Assembly: GCA_016763155.1 (NCBI GenBank)
Contig: JAESUH010000056.1
Location: forward strand, 1-46,863
Direction of reading: 5' to 3'
DNA: 46,863 bases
DNA from: Rhizobiaceae bacterium
GTDB taxonomy: Bacteria > Pseudomonadota > Alphaproteobacteria > Rhizobiales > Rhizobiaceae
Every line of letters starts with the position of its first letter. Positions within the stretch are counted from its first letter, which is position 1. Below are positions 7,836 through 19,447 of the stretch, in pieces. The translations under genes and the position numbers were made by a program. Under the pieces are notes generated by a model. It saw nothing but the letters and a program-made list of their open reading frames with translations. It searched no databases and was not told where the DNA came from.

Positions 7836-7864
7836 CGATTGAATTTGTGCTAAATCGATTGAAT
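7836..7864. promoter_or_regulatory. Tandem direct repeat in the fba/P450 divergent promoter region
   Basis: The 9-mer CGATTGAAT occurs at 7836-7844 and again at 7856-7864, exactly 20 bp (two helical turns) apart. It lies in the 227-bp gap between two divergent genes. Two copies on one face of the helix suggest binding of a dimeric or tandem regulator, but no regulator can be named. Confidence 0.35.
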
Positions 7865-7944
7865 GTTGGGATAACTTGTTTGTTGGTAAACACGCAGTGT
7901 TTAGATTTAAGATTAACGAGCAAAATCTGCAGAAAGATTGTTAA

Positions 7945-9138
7945 ATGAGTGAGTTCACCAGTGACGATTTTATGAACAATCCTTCTCGTTTGCTTGGTGC
8001 AATGAGAGAGGAAGCGGCCATTGTGCGCCGCCGCATGCCATTTATTGGCAAAGTCTGGGTGACAACTAATCAATCCAGTGCGGCGACCGTTTTAAAAGAC
8101 AATGTCACATTCACCCAGCGAAAATCTGATGGTTCTGTGCCGCTGATGCGTTGGTGGATGCCGCGCAGTCTGCAATTGCTTTCAGGTAATATGCTGACCA
8201 GTGATGAACCAGACCATACAAGGTTGCGAAAGCTTGTCGATCAGGCATTCCGTCGCAAAACCATATTGGCGTTGGAACCAAACATCGAGAAGATTGCCAA
8301 TGAGTTGGTGGAAAATTTGTTTGTTCAAAATGATCGATGCGATCTGGTGGATGAGTTTGCTCGGGTTTTTCCGCTTTCGGTAATTTGCGAAATGCTTGGG
8401 TTACCGCAAGAAGACAGAGAAATTTTCTCGCGGTGGGCTGAAGGGCTAACCAAGGTCACTGGCCCGATCAGTATCATAAAAGCTCTGCCCGGTTTGAAGT
8501 CCATGACCGCCTATCTGCAAGACCGGATTGAACATGTGCGCACACACGGTGGCAAGGGAATGATTGCTGATCTGGTGCAGGCAGAAGCCGAAGGAGCGAG
8601 GCTTTCCAGCGATGAGTTGGTGGCGATGGTGTTTCTGTTATTGGTGGCGGGACATGAAACCACGACCCATTTGATAAGTGGTGGCGTGCTGGCGCTGTTG
8701 CAAAACCCCAAACAAAAGCAATTGCTGCTTGAGGATTGGGGGAAGGCCGATTTGGCGGTCGAAGAATTGTTGCGTTTTGTATCTCCGGTGGCTTTTACCA
8801 AACCGCGTTATCCGCAAAAGGATGTGGAGATTGAAGGGGTGCAAATTAAAAAAGGCGAACTGATTATGCTCTGTCTTGTGGCGGCAAATTATGATCCGGC
8901 TGTCATTGATGCGCCAGAAAAACTTGATCTCATGCGCAGGCCAAACCGGCACATGGGATTTGGAGCGGGGATACATTTTTGTCTTGGCCATCAACTGGCA
9001 CGACTTGAAGGTCGGGTGGCGCTGCGAGCGCTATTTACCCGATACCCGCAATTGGCTTTGGCTGATGAACAGGTCCATTGGCGCAAACGCTTTGGATTAC
9101 GAGCGCTTGATAGACTTGATATTGTGTCAGGCCTTTAA
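7945..9138 (+). CDS. Cytochrome P450
   Basis: This is a 397-residue soluble bacterial P450. The I-helix oxygen-activation motif AGHETT is at about 235-240, the EExLR motif of helix K (EELLR) at about 273-277, and the haem-binding loop [10 protein letters not shown] at about 338-347 with the proximal cysteine. There is no membrane anchor, so it needs a separate ferredoxin and reductase as electron donors; none is adjacent. The substrate cannot be predicted. The gene is inserted between pgk and fba on the opposite strand, and its last 12 bases overlap the end of pgk. The start ATG is preceded by a poor ribosome site. Confidence 0.93.
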   Translation: MSEFTSDDFMNNPSRLLGAMREEAAIVRRRMPFIGKVWVTTNQSSAATVLKDNVTFTQRKSDGSVPLMRWWMPRSLQLLSGNMLTSDEPDHTRLRKLVDQAFRRKTILALEPNIEKIANELVENLFVQNDRCDLVDEFARVFPLSVICEMLGLPQEDREIFSRWAEGLTKVTGPISIIKALPGLKSMTAYLQDRIEHVRTHGGKGMIADLVQAEAEGARLSSDELVAMVFLLLVAGHETTTHLISGGVLALLQNPKQKQLLLEDWGKADLAVEELLRFVSPVAFTKPRYPQKDVEIEGVQIKKGELIMLCLVAANYDPAVIDAPEKLDLMRRPNRHMGFGAGIHFCLGHQLARLEGRVALRALFTRYPQLALADEQVHWRKRFGLRALDRLDIVSGL

Positions 9139-10320
9139 GACTGCCACGCCCGGAAGTTCCTTGCCTTCCATCCATTCCAAAAATGCACCACCGGCGGTGG
9201 ATACATAGGTGAATTTGTCACCCACATTGGCCTGATTAAGGGCTGCTACCGTATCGCCGCCACCAGCAACTGAAATCAGATTTCCTGCAATGGTTTCATC
9301 GGCAGCAGCTTTTGCTGCAGCAACCGTAGCGCGGTCGAAAGGAGTGAGTTCAAATGCGCCAAGTGGGCCATTCCAGACCAATGTATTGGCCTTTTTGATC
9401 CACTCAATTATGCATTTTGTGGTTTCTGACCCTGCATCAAGAATCATGCTGCCAGCAGGGACCGCGTCCACCGTAACGGTTTCATGTTTGACATTGGCGG
9501 CAAATTCCCACGCAACGACTGCATCTGTCGGCAGAATGATTTCACAATTTTCCGATTTCGCTTTTGCCAAAATGGCAAGTGCGGTATCCGCCAGATCATG
9601 TTCGCAGAGGGATTTCTCAACGTTGAAACCTTGTGCTGCCAGGAATGTATTGGCCATGCCACCGCCAATGACGAGGCAATCGACCTTGGCTACCAGATTG
9701 GACAGTAGTTCAAGTTTTGAAGAAACCTTGGCTCCGCCAACAATGGCGATGACTGGAGATTGAGGATCACCCAGACCGGATTCAAGCGCTTGTAATTCTG
9801 CCTGCATGGTGCGGCCAGCAACAGCCTGCATGTGCCGGGCAAGGCCAACCGTTGAAGCATGTGCACGGTGGGACGCTGAAAATGCATCGCTGACGAAAAG
9901 GTCACCATTGGCCGCAAGGCTCGTCACAAATTCAGGGTCGTTTTTTTCTTCACCAGAGTGAAAACGGGTGTTTTCCAACAGAACAATATCGCCATTTCCC
10001 ATGGCATCAACCACAGATGATGCATCCGGGCCTATGCAATTTTTGGCAAAACCAACCGGCTTACCCAGCATTTTAGCAAGGGTTGGAACGATTGGCTCCA
10101 GTGACATTTCCGGTAAGACCTGCCCTTTGGGGCGGCCGAAATGGGCAAGAAGGATAACCTTCCCGCCCTTGTCGGAAATCTCATTGATGGTTGGCAAGAT
10201 GCGAGATATGCGCGTTGTGTCTGTGATGCGACCAGCATCCATAGGCACATTTAAATCGACGCGCAACAATACTCGCTTGCCGCTGACATCCACATCATCG
10301 AGGGTTTTGAAATTAGCCAT
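9127..10320 (-). CDS. pgk: Phosphoglycerate kinase
   Basis: This 397-residue kinase transfers phosphate between 1,3-bisphosphoglycerate and ADP. Seen are the substrate motif [10 protein letters not shown] near 18-27, [12 protein letters not shown] near 117, the hinge/nucleotide motif [12 protein letters not shown] near 195, and the C-terminal GGGDTVAAL near 354. The length is normal. It starts 10 bases after gap and belongs to the tkt-gap-pgk operon used in glycolysis or gluconeogenesis. Its 3' end overlaps the P450 gene tail to tail by 12 bases, so the P450 reading frame extends into it. Confidence 0.96.
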   Translation of the reverse strand: MANFKTLDDVDVSGKRVLLRVDLNVPMDAGRITDTTRISRILPTINEISDKGGKVILLAHFGRPKGQVLPEMSLEPIVPTLAKMLGKPVGFAKNCIGPDASSVVDAMGNGDIVLLENTRFHSGEEKNDPEFVTSLAANGDLFVSDAFSASHRAHASTVGLARHMQAVAGRTMQAELQALESGLGDPQSPVIAIVGGAKVSSKLELLSNLVAKVDCLVIGGGMANTFLAAQGFNVEKSLCEHDLADTALAILAKAKSENCEIILPTDAVVAWEFAANVKHETVTVDAVPAGSMILDAGSETTKCIIEWIKKANTLVWNGPLGAFELTPFDRATVAAAKAAADETIAGNLISVAGGGDTVAALNQANVGDKFTYVSTAGGAFLEWMEGKELPGVAVLKA

Positions 10321-10330
10321 TTTGAATGGC

Positions 10331-11332
10331 CTAGATCAATTTGCCCATGGCGACGGCTGTGTCGGCCATGCGGTTTGAGAAGCCCCATTCATTGTCGTAC
10401 CAAGTAAGGATACGGCACATGGTTCCTTCCAGAACCTTGGTCTGATCCAAAGCAAAGATTGAAGAATGAGGGTTATGATTTAGATCGATGGAAACCAGAG
10501 GCTCGTCGGTATAACCCAAAATGCCTTTCAACTTGCCATCTGCAGCAGATTTAATGGCTTCGTTGATTTCTTCAGGTGTTGTGTCACGAGCAGCAATGAA
10601 GGTGAGATCAACCACTGATACGTTTGGAGTTGGAACGCGGATTGCAACACCGTCCAGCTTGCCAGCCAGTTCAGGCAATACAAGAGAAACCGCTTTTGCA
10701 GCCCCGGTAGAAGTCGGGATCATGGACATCGCTGCAGCGCGCCCGCGATACAAATCTTTGTGCATTGTATCAAGCACAGGCTGATCGCCAGTATAGGAGT
10801 GAATGGTTGTCATGAAGCCTTTTTCAATGCCGATGGCATTGTTGAGCACATAGGCAACCGGTGCAAGACAATTGGTTGTGCAAGAAGCGTTAGAGACCAC
10901 AAGATCGTCAGATGTCAGCGCGTCATCATTAACACCAAAAACGATGGTTTTATCTGCATCTGCTCCTGGAGCCGAGATCAATACGCGGCTGGAGCCATTT
11001 TCCAGATGGATGCCGGCTTTGTCGCGGGCTGTGAAAATGCCTGTGCATTCAAGAGCGATATCAACATCGGCCCATGGCAGATCTTTTGGATCGCGAATGG
11101 CGGTAACTTCGATGGGGCCATTGCCCACATCAATAGAGTTTCCATTGACGGTAACTGTGCCTGGGTATCTTCCATGGACAGAATCGTAACGCATCAAATG
11201 TGCGTTTGTTTCAACAGGTCCAAGATCATTAATTGCGACCACTTCAATATCTGTGCGTTCGCTCTCCATGATGGCGCGAAGGACATTACGGCCAATGCGG
11301 CCAAAACCATTGATTGCAACTTTAACTGTCAT
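10331..11332 (-). CDS. gap: Type I glyceraldehyde-3-phosphate dehydrogenase
   Basis: This 333-residue enzyme oxidises glyceraldehyde 3-phosphate to 1,3-bisphosphoglycerate with NAD+. The nucleotide motif INGFGRIGR is at 7-15 and the catalytic Cys151 is in [13 protein letters not shown]. The C-terminal [12 protein letters not shown] is typical. I chose the ATG at 11332 because the family begins [12 protein letters not shown]. An in-frame ATG at 11380 would add 16 residues that are the translation of a perfect leader hairpin. A GGAG lies about 10 bases before the chosen start. The gene is between tkt and pgk. Confidence 0.95.
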   Translation of the reverse strand: MTVKVAINGFGRIGRNVLRAIMESERTDIEVVAINDLGPVETNAHLMRYDSVHGRYPGTVTVNGNSIDVGNGPIEVTAIRDPKDLPWADVDIALECTGIFTARDKAGIHLENGSSRVLISAPGADADKTIVFGVNDDALTSDDLVVSNASCTTNCLAPVAYVLNNAIGIEKGFMTTIHSYTGDQPVLDTMHKDLYRGRAAAMSMIPTSTGAAKAVSLVLPELAGKLDGVAIRVPTPNVSVVDLTFIAARDTTPEEINEAIKSAADGKLKGILGYTDEPLVSIDLNHNPHSSIFALDQTKVLEGTMCRILTWYDNEWGFSNRMADTAVAMGKLI

Positions 11333-11356
11333 AGGAGGTCTCCAGTCGAGAATGTC

Positions 11357-11378
11357 GGGTGCAGAGACATCTGCACCC
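11357..11378 (-). promoter_or_regulatory. Perfect hairpin in the tkt-gap spacer
   Basis: GGGTGCAGA (11357-11365) pairs over 9 bp without error with TCTGCACCC (11370-11378), with a 4-base loop. In the tkt-gap-pgk transcript it lies 24 bases before the gap start and has no T tract after it. It could protect a processed gap-pgk mRNA end or block exonucleases. It could also be a DNA operator. Confidence 0.5.
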
Positions 11379-11423
11379 ATTAAAGAATCTTTGTACTAGC
11401 CAGATTTAACAAACAGAATTTAT

Positions 11424-13409
11424 CTAGCCAAGTTTCGATTTTGCCGCACTTACAATTGCTTCAGCGGTGATGCCGAAATGTTTGTAGAGGTCGTCAATAG
11501 GGGCAGAGGCGCCGAAACCGTTCATGCCGATGAAGGTGCCGTTTTCACCGATAAAGCGTTCCCAGCCTTGTTTGATCGCTGCTTCAATAGCGATGCGAAC
11601 CGGTGCATCACCGATTATGCCTTTTTGATATTCGGAGCTTTGTGCTTCGAACAGTTCAAAACATGGAATTGAAACCACACGGGTTGGTATGCCTTCTTGT
11701 TCCAGCATTTCGCGGGCATTCATGGCAATTTCTACCTCTGAACCCGATGCAAACAACGTTACTTTCGCATCATCTGAGGCGGCGGCCAGTTCATAGGCTC
11801 CCTGAGCGCAGATGTTTTCTTCAGTATATTCCAGACGAAGAGCTGGAAGGCCCTGTCTGGTAAGCGCCAGTACGCTGGGCGAATGGATGCTTTCCATGGC
11901 TAGTTGCCAGCACTCGGCAGTTTCCATGGTATCAGCTGGGCGGAACACCAATAGATTTGGAATGGCACGAAGAGAGGCCAGAGTTTCCACAGGTTGGTGG
12001 GTTGGGCCATCTTCACCAAGGCCGATGGAATCGTGGGTCATCACATGTATGACCCGTATGCCCATCAAGGCTGCCAAACGAATGGATGCCCGGCAATAAT
12101 CAGCGAATATCAAAAATCCGCCGGAGTAAGGGATCAGCCCACCGTGTAGTGAAATGCCGTTCATAGCGGCTGCCATGCCGTGTTCGCGCACGCCGTAATG
12201 GAGGTAGCGACCGGAAAAATCATCCGGGGTGATGGATATGGTCTGGCTGGTTTTGGTGTTGTTTGAACCGGTGAGATCTGCTGATCCGCCAATGGTTTCA
12301 ACAACGACACCGTTGATTACCTCGAGCACGGCCTCTGATGATTTGCGTGTGGCCATTTTCGGCTGGTCTTTGGCCAGCTGCTTTTTCATTTTCAAGATAG
12401 CTGCTTCAAAGCCTGATGGCAGATCGCCGCGCATGCGTCGTTCGAACTCGCCTTTGATCTCAGGATCAAGTGCATCAAGGCGTTTTTGCCAAGCCATCCG
12501 CGTCTTACGGGATTTAAGGCCTGCAATGCGCCATGCATCAAGAATGTCTTCGGGAACTTTAAATGGTTTATTCTTCCAGCCAAGGGCCGCTCTGGTGAGG
12601 GCGATTTCATCGTCGCCCAATGGAGAGCCGTGGGCACTTGAAGTGCCAGCCTTATTTGGTGAACCAAATCCGATTTGGGTTTTGCAGGCAATCATTGTCG
12701 GGCGGTCAGATTTTTTTGCCTGAGTGAGTGCTTCAGCAATTTCTACCGGGTCATGGCCGTCAACTCTAAAGGTGTTCCAGCCTGATGCCTGAAAGCGCAT
12801 GAGTTGATCGGTGGAATCTGAAATTGAAACAGCGCCATCGATGGAAATCTGGTTGTCATCCCAAAGCACGATCAGCTTGTTCAACTTCAAATGACCGGCA
12901 AGAGCGATGGCTTCCTGAGAAATGCCTTCCATCAAACAACCATCACCTACCAGACAAAAAGTATTGTGATCGACGATTTCGTTGCCAAATTCATTGGCGA
13001 GCTTGCGTTCGGCAATGGCCATTCCTACTGCGTTGGCAATGCCTTGCCCCAATGGGCCGGTGGTGGTTTCGATACCTGCGGCATGGCCATATTCCGGGTG
13101 GCCAGCGGTTTTTGCGCCTAACTGGCGAAAATTCTTGATTTCCTTGATGTCGATATCTTCATAGCCCAGAAGATAAAGCAGGGAATAAAGCAACATCGAG
13201 CCGTGGCCTGCAGAAAGGACGAATCGGTCCCGGTCTGGCCAGTTTGGATTTTTTGGATCAAAATCCATAAATTGGGTGAACAATACAGTGGCGACATCTG
13301 CCGCTCCCATAGGAAGGCCGGGATGGCCAGATTTTGCTTTTTGAACCGCGTCCATTGATAGGAAACGAATGGCGTTTGCCATTGCTAGGTATTTTTTAGT
13401 ATCGGTCAT
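11424..13409 (-). CDS. tkt: Transketolase
   Basis: This 661-residue thiamine-diphosphate enzyme transfers two-carbon units between sugar phosphates (pentose phosphate or Calvin cycle). Visible are the substrate-binding [25 protein letters not shown] near 116, the cofactor motif [13 protein letters not shown] followed by WDDNQIS, and the pyrimidine-domain stretch near [16 protein letters not shown]. The length matches the family. It is the first gene of tkt-gap-pgk, with 91 bases to gap. The spacing to the divergent DUF4164 gene leaves a 393-base promoter region. Confidence 0.96.
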   Translation of the reverse strand: MTDTKKYLAMANAIRFLSMDAVQKAKSGHPGLPMGAADVATVLFTQFMDFDPKNPNWPDRDRFVLSAGHGSMLLYSLLYLLGYEDIDIKEIKNFRQLGAKTAGHPEYGHAAGIETTTGPLGQGIANAVGMAIAERKLANEFGNEIVDHNTFCLVGDGCLMEGISQEAIALAGHLKLNKLIVLWDDNQISIDGAVSISDSTDQLMRFQASGWNTFRVDGHDPVEIAEALTQAKKSDRPTMIACKTQIGFGSPNKAGTSSAHGSPLGDDEIALTRAALGWKNKPFKVPEDILDAWRIAGLKSRKTRMAWQKRLDALDPEIKGEFERRMRGDLPSGFEAAILKMKKQLAKDQPKMATRKSSEAVLEVINGVVVETIGGSADLTGSNNTKTSQTISITPDDFSGRYLHYGVREHGMAAAMNGISLHGGLIPYSGGFLIFADYCRASIRLAALMGIRVIHVMTHDSIGLGEDGPTHQPVETLASLRAIPNLLVFRPADTMETAECWQLAMESIHSPSVLALTRQGLPALRLEYTEENICAQGAYELAAASDDAKVTLFASGSEVEIAMNAREMLEQEGIPTRVVSIPCFELFEAQSSEYQKGIIGDAPVRIAIEAAIKQGWERFIGENGTFIGMNGFGASAPIDDLYKHFGITAEAIVSAAKSKLG

Positions 13410-13802
13410 CTGGGCCCGTTGTATATGGTGATAGAAATTGGTGAGGTTCGGCCAAAACGCGGCCAGTCGAAAATGTCTCTTTGAGAGGTGTTTCTTTGCT
13501 CGCGGTGAGAAATAGCCATGTGTTAGGCATGAGTCAATTGGATTTCCTATGAACGCATGTGATTCGACAGATCTGACCCTGCCACAGCATTGTTCGTGCT
13601 TTGGCTGATTTTAAGGGGCTAACTAACTGTGAAACAAATGAATAGCCGCTTGCGCGGGTGAGAATTATCGATAAATTATTGAAAATCAGACGCACTGCGA
13701 GATTATTTCATTCGCAATTGTTGGGGCATCCACGGTATTCGGTGGGATTTGTCTGATACCGGATTTGTTTGATTACCGGCATTTTGTGCGGGAGAAATTT
13801 TT
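13410..13802. other. Divergent intergenic region between tkt and the DUF4164 gene
   Basis: No reading frame or RNA gene is convincing here. Two GANTC sites (CcrM methylation motif) lie 30 bp apart, at 13531-13535 (GAGTC) and 13561-13565 (GATTC). Small inverted repeats, such as CTCT-ttg-AGAG near 13480, are weak. The region must hold promoters for tkt and for the DUF4164-zapA genes. A ribosome site GGGAG lies at 13790-13794. Confidence 0.4.
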
Positions 13803-14078
13803 ATGCCTGAAAAAGGAAGTATCTCTGCGGCTGTTATTCGGCTTAACAAGGCTATTAAAACGCTGGATTCAGCGATTGATGGCCGTTTGGAGCGTGAAAA
13901 CCAAATGCTGGATGCGGAGGCAGAAGTGCAGCGCATGGGTGCTGATCGTACCAGACTTGCAAGTTCACTGGATGGGGCTGAGGAAAGAGCCCTGCGGTTG
14001 GAAAACACCAATCGAGAGGTTTCACGCCGTCTGGTTGATGCTATGGAATCCATCCGGGTGGTGCTGGATGGAAAATAG
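13803..14078 (+). CDS. DUF4164 family small coiled-coil protein
   Basis: This 91-residue, highly charged, helical protein has no membrane segment. Heptad-like spacing of Leu/Ile runs through most of it (for example LNKAIKTLDSAIDGRLE and ALRLENTNREVSRRLVDAM). It fits the DUF4164 family, found directly upstream of zapA in Rhizobiales. A role with ZapA in cell division is suggested by this constant neighbourhood but is not shown. Start ATG 13803 has GGGAG 8 bases upstream. ZapA starts 36 bases after the stop. Confidence 0.8.
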   Translation: MPEKGSISAAVIRLNKAIKTLDSAIDGRLERENQMLDAEAEVQRMGADRTRLASSLDGAEERALRLENTNREVSRRLVDAMESIRVVLDGK

Positions 14079-14114
14079 AATGCATAATGATATTCTAAAT
14101 AAGGAGTTTTCTTG

Positions 14115-14483
14115 ATGCCGTCAGTAATGGTCACCATTAATGGCAAAAATTATCGCATGGCATGTGATGAAGGCCAGGAAACGCATTTGGAAGAACTTGC
14201 CAAGAAACTGGATGGATACGTCAATCATCTTAAGGGATCCTTCGGTGAAATTGGAGATCAGCGTTTAACTGTGATGGCCGGCATCATGGTGACCGACGAA
14301 TTGAACGAGATGAAATCAAAGGTAAATAGCCTCGAAGCTGATGTTAGCGCCCTCCGTGCCAAGCGTGATGCGGTGCTTGGAGAAAAAGATACTATGGAAA
14401 GTAATGTTTCCGCCAGCATAATTGAGGCATCCAAGAAGCTTGAAGCAATTGCGGCAAAACTATCAGTTCCATTGGACAGCTGA
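14115..14483 (+). CDS. zapA: Cell division protein ZapA
   Basis: ZapA is a small cytoplasmic protein that cross-links FtsZ filaments at the division ring. This 122-residue copy has the N-terminal globular part (VTINGKNYRMACDEGQE...LEELAKKLD) and a C-terminal coiled coil from about residue 60 (LNEMKSKVNSLEADVSALR). ATG 14115 is preferred because AAGGAG (14101-14106) is 8 bases upstream; the TTG immediately before it would add one residue. It is followed by 6S RNA and fthC, the usual order in alphaproteobacteria. Confidence 0.92.
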   Translation: MPSVMVTINGKNYRMACDEGQETHLEELAKKLDGYVNHLKGSFGEIGDQRLTVMAGIMVTDELNEMKSKVNSLEADVSALRAKRDAVLGEKDTMESNVSASIIEASKKLEAIAAKLSVPLDS

Positions 14484-14547
14484 GCTTACAAGCGTCTGAA
14501 ATTTTCAATTTATTTTCTGGTATTTTGTCTTTGTCAGGCTTATATCA

Positions 14548-14715
14548 GAGCGAGGCGGGCTACGTGGTTTGACCGGGTTATCAATCCCTGGGGCCTTACT
14601 CATCCTTAAGGGAACTGTCACTGATTAGGCTCGTGGATCTTTTCACACGGTGCCCACCTACTCTGTAGGTTCCCAGGATGTCAAACACCTGACTTGCCAA
14701 GGTGGCTCGCCGCTC
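14548..14715 (+). ncRNA. ssrS: 6S RNA (SsrS)
   Basis: 6S RNA binds RNA polymerase holoenzyme by mimicking an open promoter. The region between zapA and fthC holds stretches I recognise from alphaproteobacterial 6S RNA, including GGGCTACGTGGTTTGACC, GTGGATCTTTTCACACGGTG and CACCTACTCTGTAGGTTCCC. The ends pair as a closing stem: GAGCG plus GCGGGC at 14548-14560 with GCTCGC plus CGCTC at 14705-14715. An AT-rich TATATC just upstream (14541-14546) could be a -10 element. Ends are estimated to within several bases. Position and the roughly 168-nt size fit the family. Confidence 0.87.
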
Positions 14716-14757
14716 AATACTTGATAGTTCGATACCCTAGAAAGATGAAACCACTGA

Positions 14758-15348
14758 ATGACGCTGCAACAACAAAAAGCCGTTATTCGGGAGGAAGTTT
14801 TATCGATACGTGATGGGCTTGCACCGCATTTGCGGATTGAGAAAAGCCTACAGGCAGCCGAATTAGGTATCAGTGAGATCGAGTTTGATCCCGGTACCAT
14901 TATTTCCGGATTTTTTCCCATTCGATCAGAAATTGATGCTCGTCCGCTGATGGATATGCTTCGGGGCAAGGGGGCGCGGCTTTGTGTGCCGATTGTGCAA
15001 GATAAGACGACGATCTTGTTTCGTGAACTGATTCCAGGTGCGGAGTTGGTCGATACTGGTTTTGGCACATGTGGACCCAATAGTGAGGCAGCTGTGCTTA
15101 ACCCAGAAATTTTGATCATGCCTCTATCTGCCTATGATTTGCGAGGCGGCAGAATTGGCTATGGGGCGGGGCATTATGATCGCGCAATCCAAAGATTGAG
15201 GGCCAAAAATATTGAACCCCGGCTGATCGGGCTTGCTTTTGAATGTCAGCAGGTTTCCAATGTTCCGATGGAAAGCCACGATCAGGCACTGGGAGCATTG
15301 CTTAATGAAACCGGTTTTAAGATCATTGAAGATCAGGTGAGAATATGA
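14758..15348 (+). CDS. fthC: 5-formyltetrahydrofolate cyclo-ligase
   Basis: This 196-residue enzyme converts 5-formyltetrahydrofolate to 5,10-methenyltetrahydrofolate with ATP. The diagnostic motif RIGYGAGHYDRAI lies at about 134-146, and the N-terminal KAVIREEVLSIRDGL carries the basic/ATP-contact region. FFPIRSEID near 55 is also typical. It follows 6S RNA by about 40 bases, as ssrS-ygfA does in enterobacteria, and may be made from the same transcript. Its stop overlaps the ymdB start (ATGA). Confidence 0.94.
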   Translation: MTLQQQKAVIREEVLSIRDGLAPHLRIEKSLQAAELGISEIEFDPGTIISGFFPIRSEIDARPLMDMLRGKGARLCVPIVQDKTTILFRELIPGAELVDTGFGTCGPNSEAAVLNPEILIMPLSAYDLRGGRIGYGAGHYDRAIQRLRAKNIEPRLIGLAFECQQVSNVPMESHDQALGALLNETGFKIIEDQVRI

Positions 15349-16160
15349 GAATTTTGTTTTTGGGAGATATGGTCGGACGCAGTGGTCGCGAAGCGGTTTA
15401 CGACCAATTGCCCGGACTGATAAGAAGCCTCAAACTGGATTTTGTCATCGTCAATGGCGAAAATGCTGCCGCGGGTTTTGGCATTACCGAAAAGATTTAT
15501 CATGAAACTATAGAAGCGGGTGCGGATGTGGTTACCACTGGCAATCACGTTTTTGATCAAAAAGAAGCGCTTGGATTTGCCGAGCGTGAGGACCGATTCC
15601 TGCGGCCGGCCAATTTTCCTAAAGGAACGCCGGGGCGCGGTGCCAATATTTTTGAGGCAAAAAATGGCGCTCGGGTGTTGGTGATGAACATTATGGGCAC
15701 AGTCTTTATGCATCCTAGTCTGGATGATCCATTTGCCTGCGGGGAAAGAGAACTGGCGGCTGCCCCGATGGGGGAAGCTGCAGATGTCTGTATTATTGAT
15801 TTTCATGCAGAAGCCTCAAGTGAGAAAATGTGCTTTGCCCATTTCGTCGATGGACGGGTGAGCATGGTTGTGGGCACGCATACCCATATTCCAACGGCTG
15901 ACCATCAGATATTGGAGGGCGGAACAGCCTTTCAATCGGATGCTGGCATGTGCGGTGATTATAATTCATCACTTGGTATGGATTTTGAAGAACCGCTACA
16001 TCGGTTTTTATCAAAGACCAATCGCGGACGGTTTGAACCGGCTACTGGCCCAGCCACTCTTTGCGGTGTGGGCATTGATGTAGACATTAAAACCGGATTG
16101 CCCAGCCACATTGCTCCATTACGAATTGGGCCGAGATTAGAACCTGTTTTACCTTGGTAA
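15345..16160 (+). CDS. YmdB-family metallophosphoesterase (TIGR00282)
   Basis: This 271-residue protein has the calcineurin-like metal-binding motifs GDMVGRSGR (7-15), VNGENAAAGFG, TTGNHVFD and GTHTHIPTAD. It matches the YmdB/TIGR00282 family, in which Bacillus YmdB is a phosphodiesterase acting on 2',3'-cyclic nucleotides and linked to RNA metabolism. The role in alphaproteobacteria is not established. It is translationally coupled to fthC by a 4-base overlap and converges with pgm, 23 bases away. Confidence 0.9.
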   Translation: MRILFLGDMVGRSGREAVYDQLPGLIRSLKLDFVIVNGENAAAGFGITEKIYHETIEAGADVVTTGNHVFDQKEALGFAEREDRFLRPANFPKGTPGRGANIFEAKNGARVLVMNIMGTVFMHPSLDDPFACGERELAAAPMGEAADVCIIDFHAEASSEKMCFAHFVDGRVSMVVGTHTHIPTADHQILEGGTAFQSDAGMCGDYNSSLGMDFEEPLHRFLSKTNRGRFEPATGPATLCGVGIDVDIKTGLPSHIAPLRIGPRLEPVLPW

Positions 16161-16183
16161 TAATGGCATTCTAGGCGTTGGCC

Positions 16184-17818
<1,635 letters not shown>

Positions 17819-19447
17819 TTAGCCCAATTCGTTTATTCTGTTTATCAAGCCACTGGTCGAGGAATCCAAATTTTCGGAAGGCTCCCCACGGACCACTGGA
17901 ACCAGTGCTTTTGCAAGTTGTTTGCCTAATTCCACACCCCATTGATCGAATGAATTTACGCCCCAAATGACGCCCTGCACAAATATTTTGTGCTCATATA
18001 ATGCGATCAGGCGGCCCAGTGTAAATGGGTCAAGTTGACGGTGGAGGATGGTTGTAGAAGGACGATCACCAGGGAAAGTACGGTGGGGGCTGAGTCTTTT
18101 GATTTCGTCATCAGACTGACCGTCTGCTTTCATTTCTGCGGCCACTTCATCTTGGGTTTTTCCGAAAGCTAAGGCTTGCGATTGGGCCAGACAATTGGCC
18201 TGCAGTAATTCATGTTGGTCGGTGAGAGAACTGCCTGATTTTGCACCAAGAATGAAATCGACTGGAATGACGTCTGTACCCTGATGGACCAGTTGGAAAA
18301 ATGAATGCTGGGCATTGGTGCCCGGCTCACCCCAAATGATTGGACCGGTCTGGATGGCGACACGGTTGCCATTGCTATCGGTTTGCTTGCCGTTGGATTC
18401 CATGTCCAGTTGTTGCACATAAGCTGCAAAACGTTCCAATCGCTGGTCATAAGAAATTAGTGCCACTGTTGGATAACCCAGAATATTGCGTCGCCAAATG
18501 CCTATCAGCGCAAGCAGAACTGGTAGGTTTTTTTCTAATGGAGCCGATTGAAAATGTTGATCCATTGATCTTGCGCCAGCCAGAAAGGCTTTGAAATTTC
18601 CAGCGCCTATTGCAATGGCAATTGGCAGACCAATCGCCGACCAAACCGAATAGCGGCCTCCAACCCAGTCCCAAAACCCAAATACCCGTTCAGCTGGAAT
18701 GCCAAATTCTACAGTGCCTTCAAGATTGGTTGAAAGCGCCGCCATATGTTGGTTTGCACCCTTATTATCCATCGCATCACGGAGCCAACTTCTTGCAGCC
18801 TTAGCATTGGCGATGGTTTCTGCGGTGGTGAAAGTTTTTGAAGCGATCAGTACCAGGGTGGTTTTTGGGTCTAAATTGGCAATTGTGTCACTTAAATGCG
18901 CGCCATCCACATTGGAAACAAAATGCAGATTAGGGCCGCCATCGCGATAAGGCGAGAGGGCGCGGGTGACCATTGCCGGGCCTAAATCTGAGCCACCAAT
19001 GCCGATATTTATAACATCGGTAAATTTAACACCGGTAGCAGATTTGATATCGCCGCTACGAACACCCTCTGCAAAAGAGCACATGCGCTCCAGCACTTCC
19101 GAGATCATTTCACTTAACGGTGTTCCATCTGCAACAAATTGATCTTCTGGCTGGCCACGCAGGGCTGTGTGAAGTACCGCGCGGTCTTCAGTGAAGTTCA
19201 CATGTTGCCCGCTAAACATCTTTTGGCGAGAGGCTTCAATGTCTGCGAATTTTGCGAACTCAACCAAAGCTGCCAGTGCCTCAGCATCCACTTTTTCCTT
19301 GGAAAAATCTATGGTGAGATCATCTAGTGAACAGGAAAACTGCCCGAACCTGTCCGGATTTTCTGAAAATAAGTCACGCAATGTTGTGTTTTTCAAACGT
19401 TGCTGATGGGTTTTGAGACTTGTCCAATGTTGTGAATCGAGTGTCAT
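17819..19447 (-). CDS. pgi: Glucose-6-phosphate isomerase
   Basis: This 542-residue enzyme interconverts glucose 6-phosphate and fructose 6-phosphate. The family signature INIGIGGSDLGPAMV is at 147-160, and the C-terminal part contains HRQLDPFTLGRLIALYEHKIFVQG with the late catalytic residues. The length is typical of bacterial long-form Pgi. It is the first gene of the pgi-pgm operon. A perfect inverted repeat at 19505-19530 lies 58 bases upstream of its start. Confidence 0.96.
   Translation of the reverse strand: MTLDSQHWTSLKTHQQRLKNTTLRDLFSENPDRFGQFSCSLDDLTIDFSKEKVDAEALAALVEFAKFADIEASRQKMFSGQHVNFTEDRAVLHTALRGQPEDQFVADGTPLSEMISEVLERMCSFAEGVRSGDIKSATGVKFTDVINIGIGGSDLGPAMVTRALSPYRDGGPNLHFVSNVDGAHLSDTIANLDPKTTLVLIASKTFTTAETIANAKAARSWLRDAMDNKGANQHMAALSTNLEGTVEFGIPAERVFGFWDWVGGRYSVWSAIGLPIAIAIGAGNFKAFLAGARSMDQHFQSAPLEKNLPVLLALIGIWRRNILGYPTVALISYDQRLERFAAYVQQLDMESNGKQTDSNGNRVAIQTGPIIWGEPGTNAQHSFFQLVHQGTDVIPVDFILGAKSGSSLTDQHELLQANCLAQSQALAFGKTQDEVAAEMKADGQSDDEIKRLSPHRTFPGDRPSTTILHRQLDPFTLGRLIALYEHKIFVQGVIWGVNSFDQWGVELGKQLAKALVPVVRGEPSENLDSSTSGLINRINELG

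Noticed and set aside
11351-11378. Pseudoknot formed by the gap-leader hairpin loop with the adjacent GACAT
   Set aside because: The bases are complementary, but no connecting bases remain to cross a 9-bp stem, so the fold is not sterically reasonable.
11333-11380. Longer start of gap
   Set aside because: The extra 16 residues are the translation of a perfect hairpin, and the enzyme family begins at the ATG 11332.
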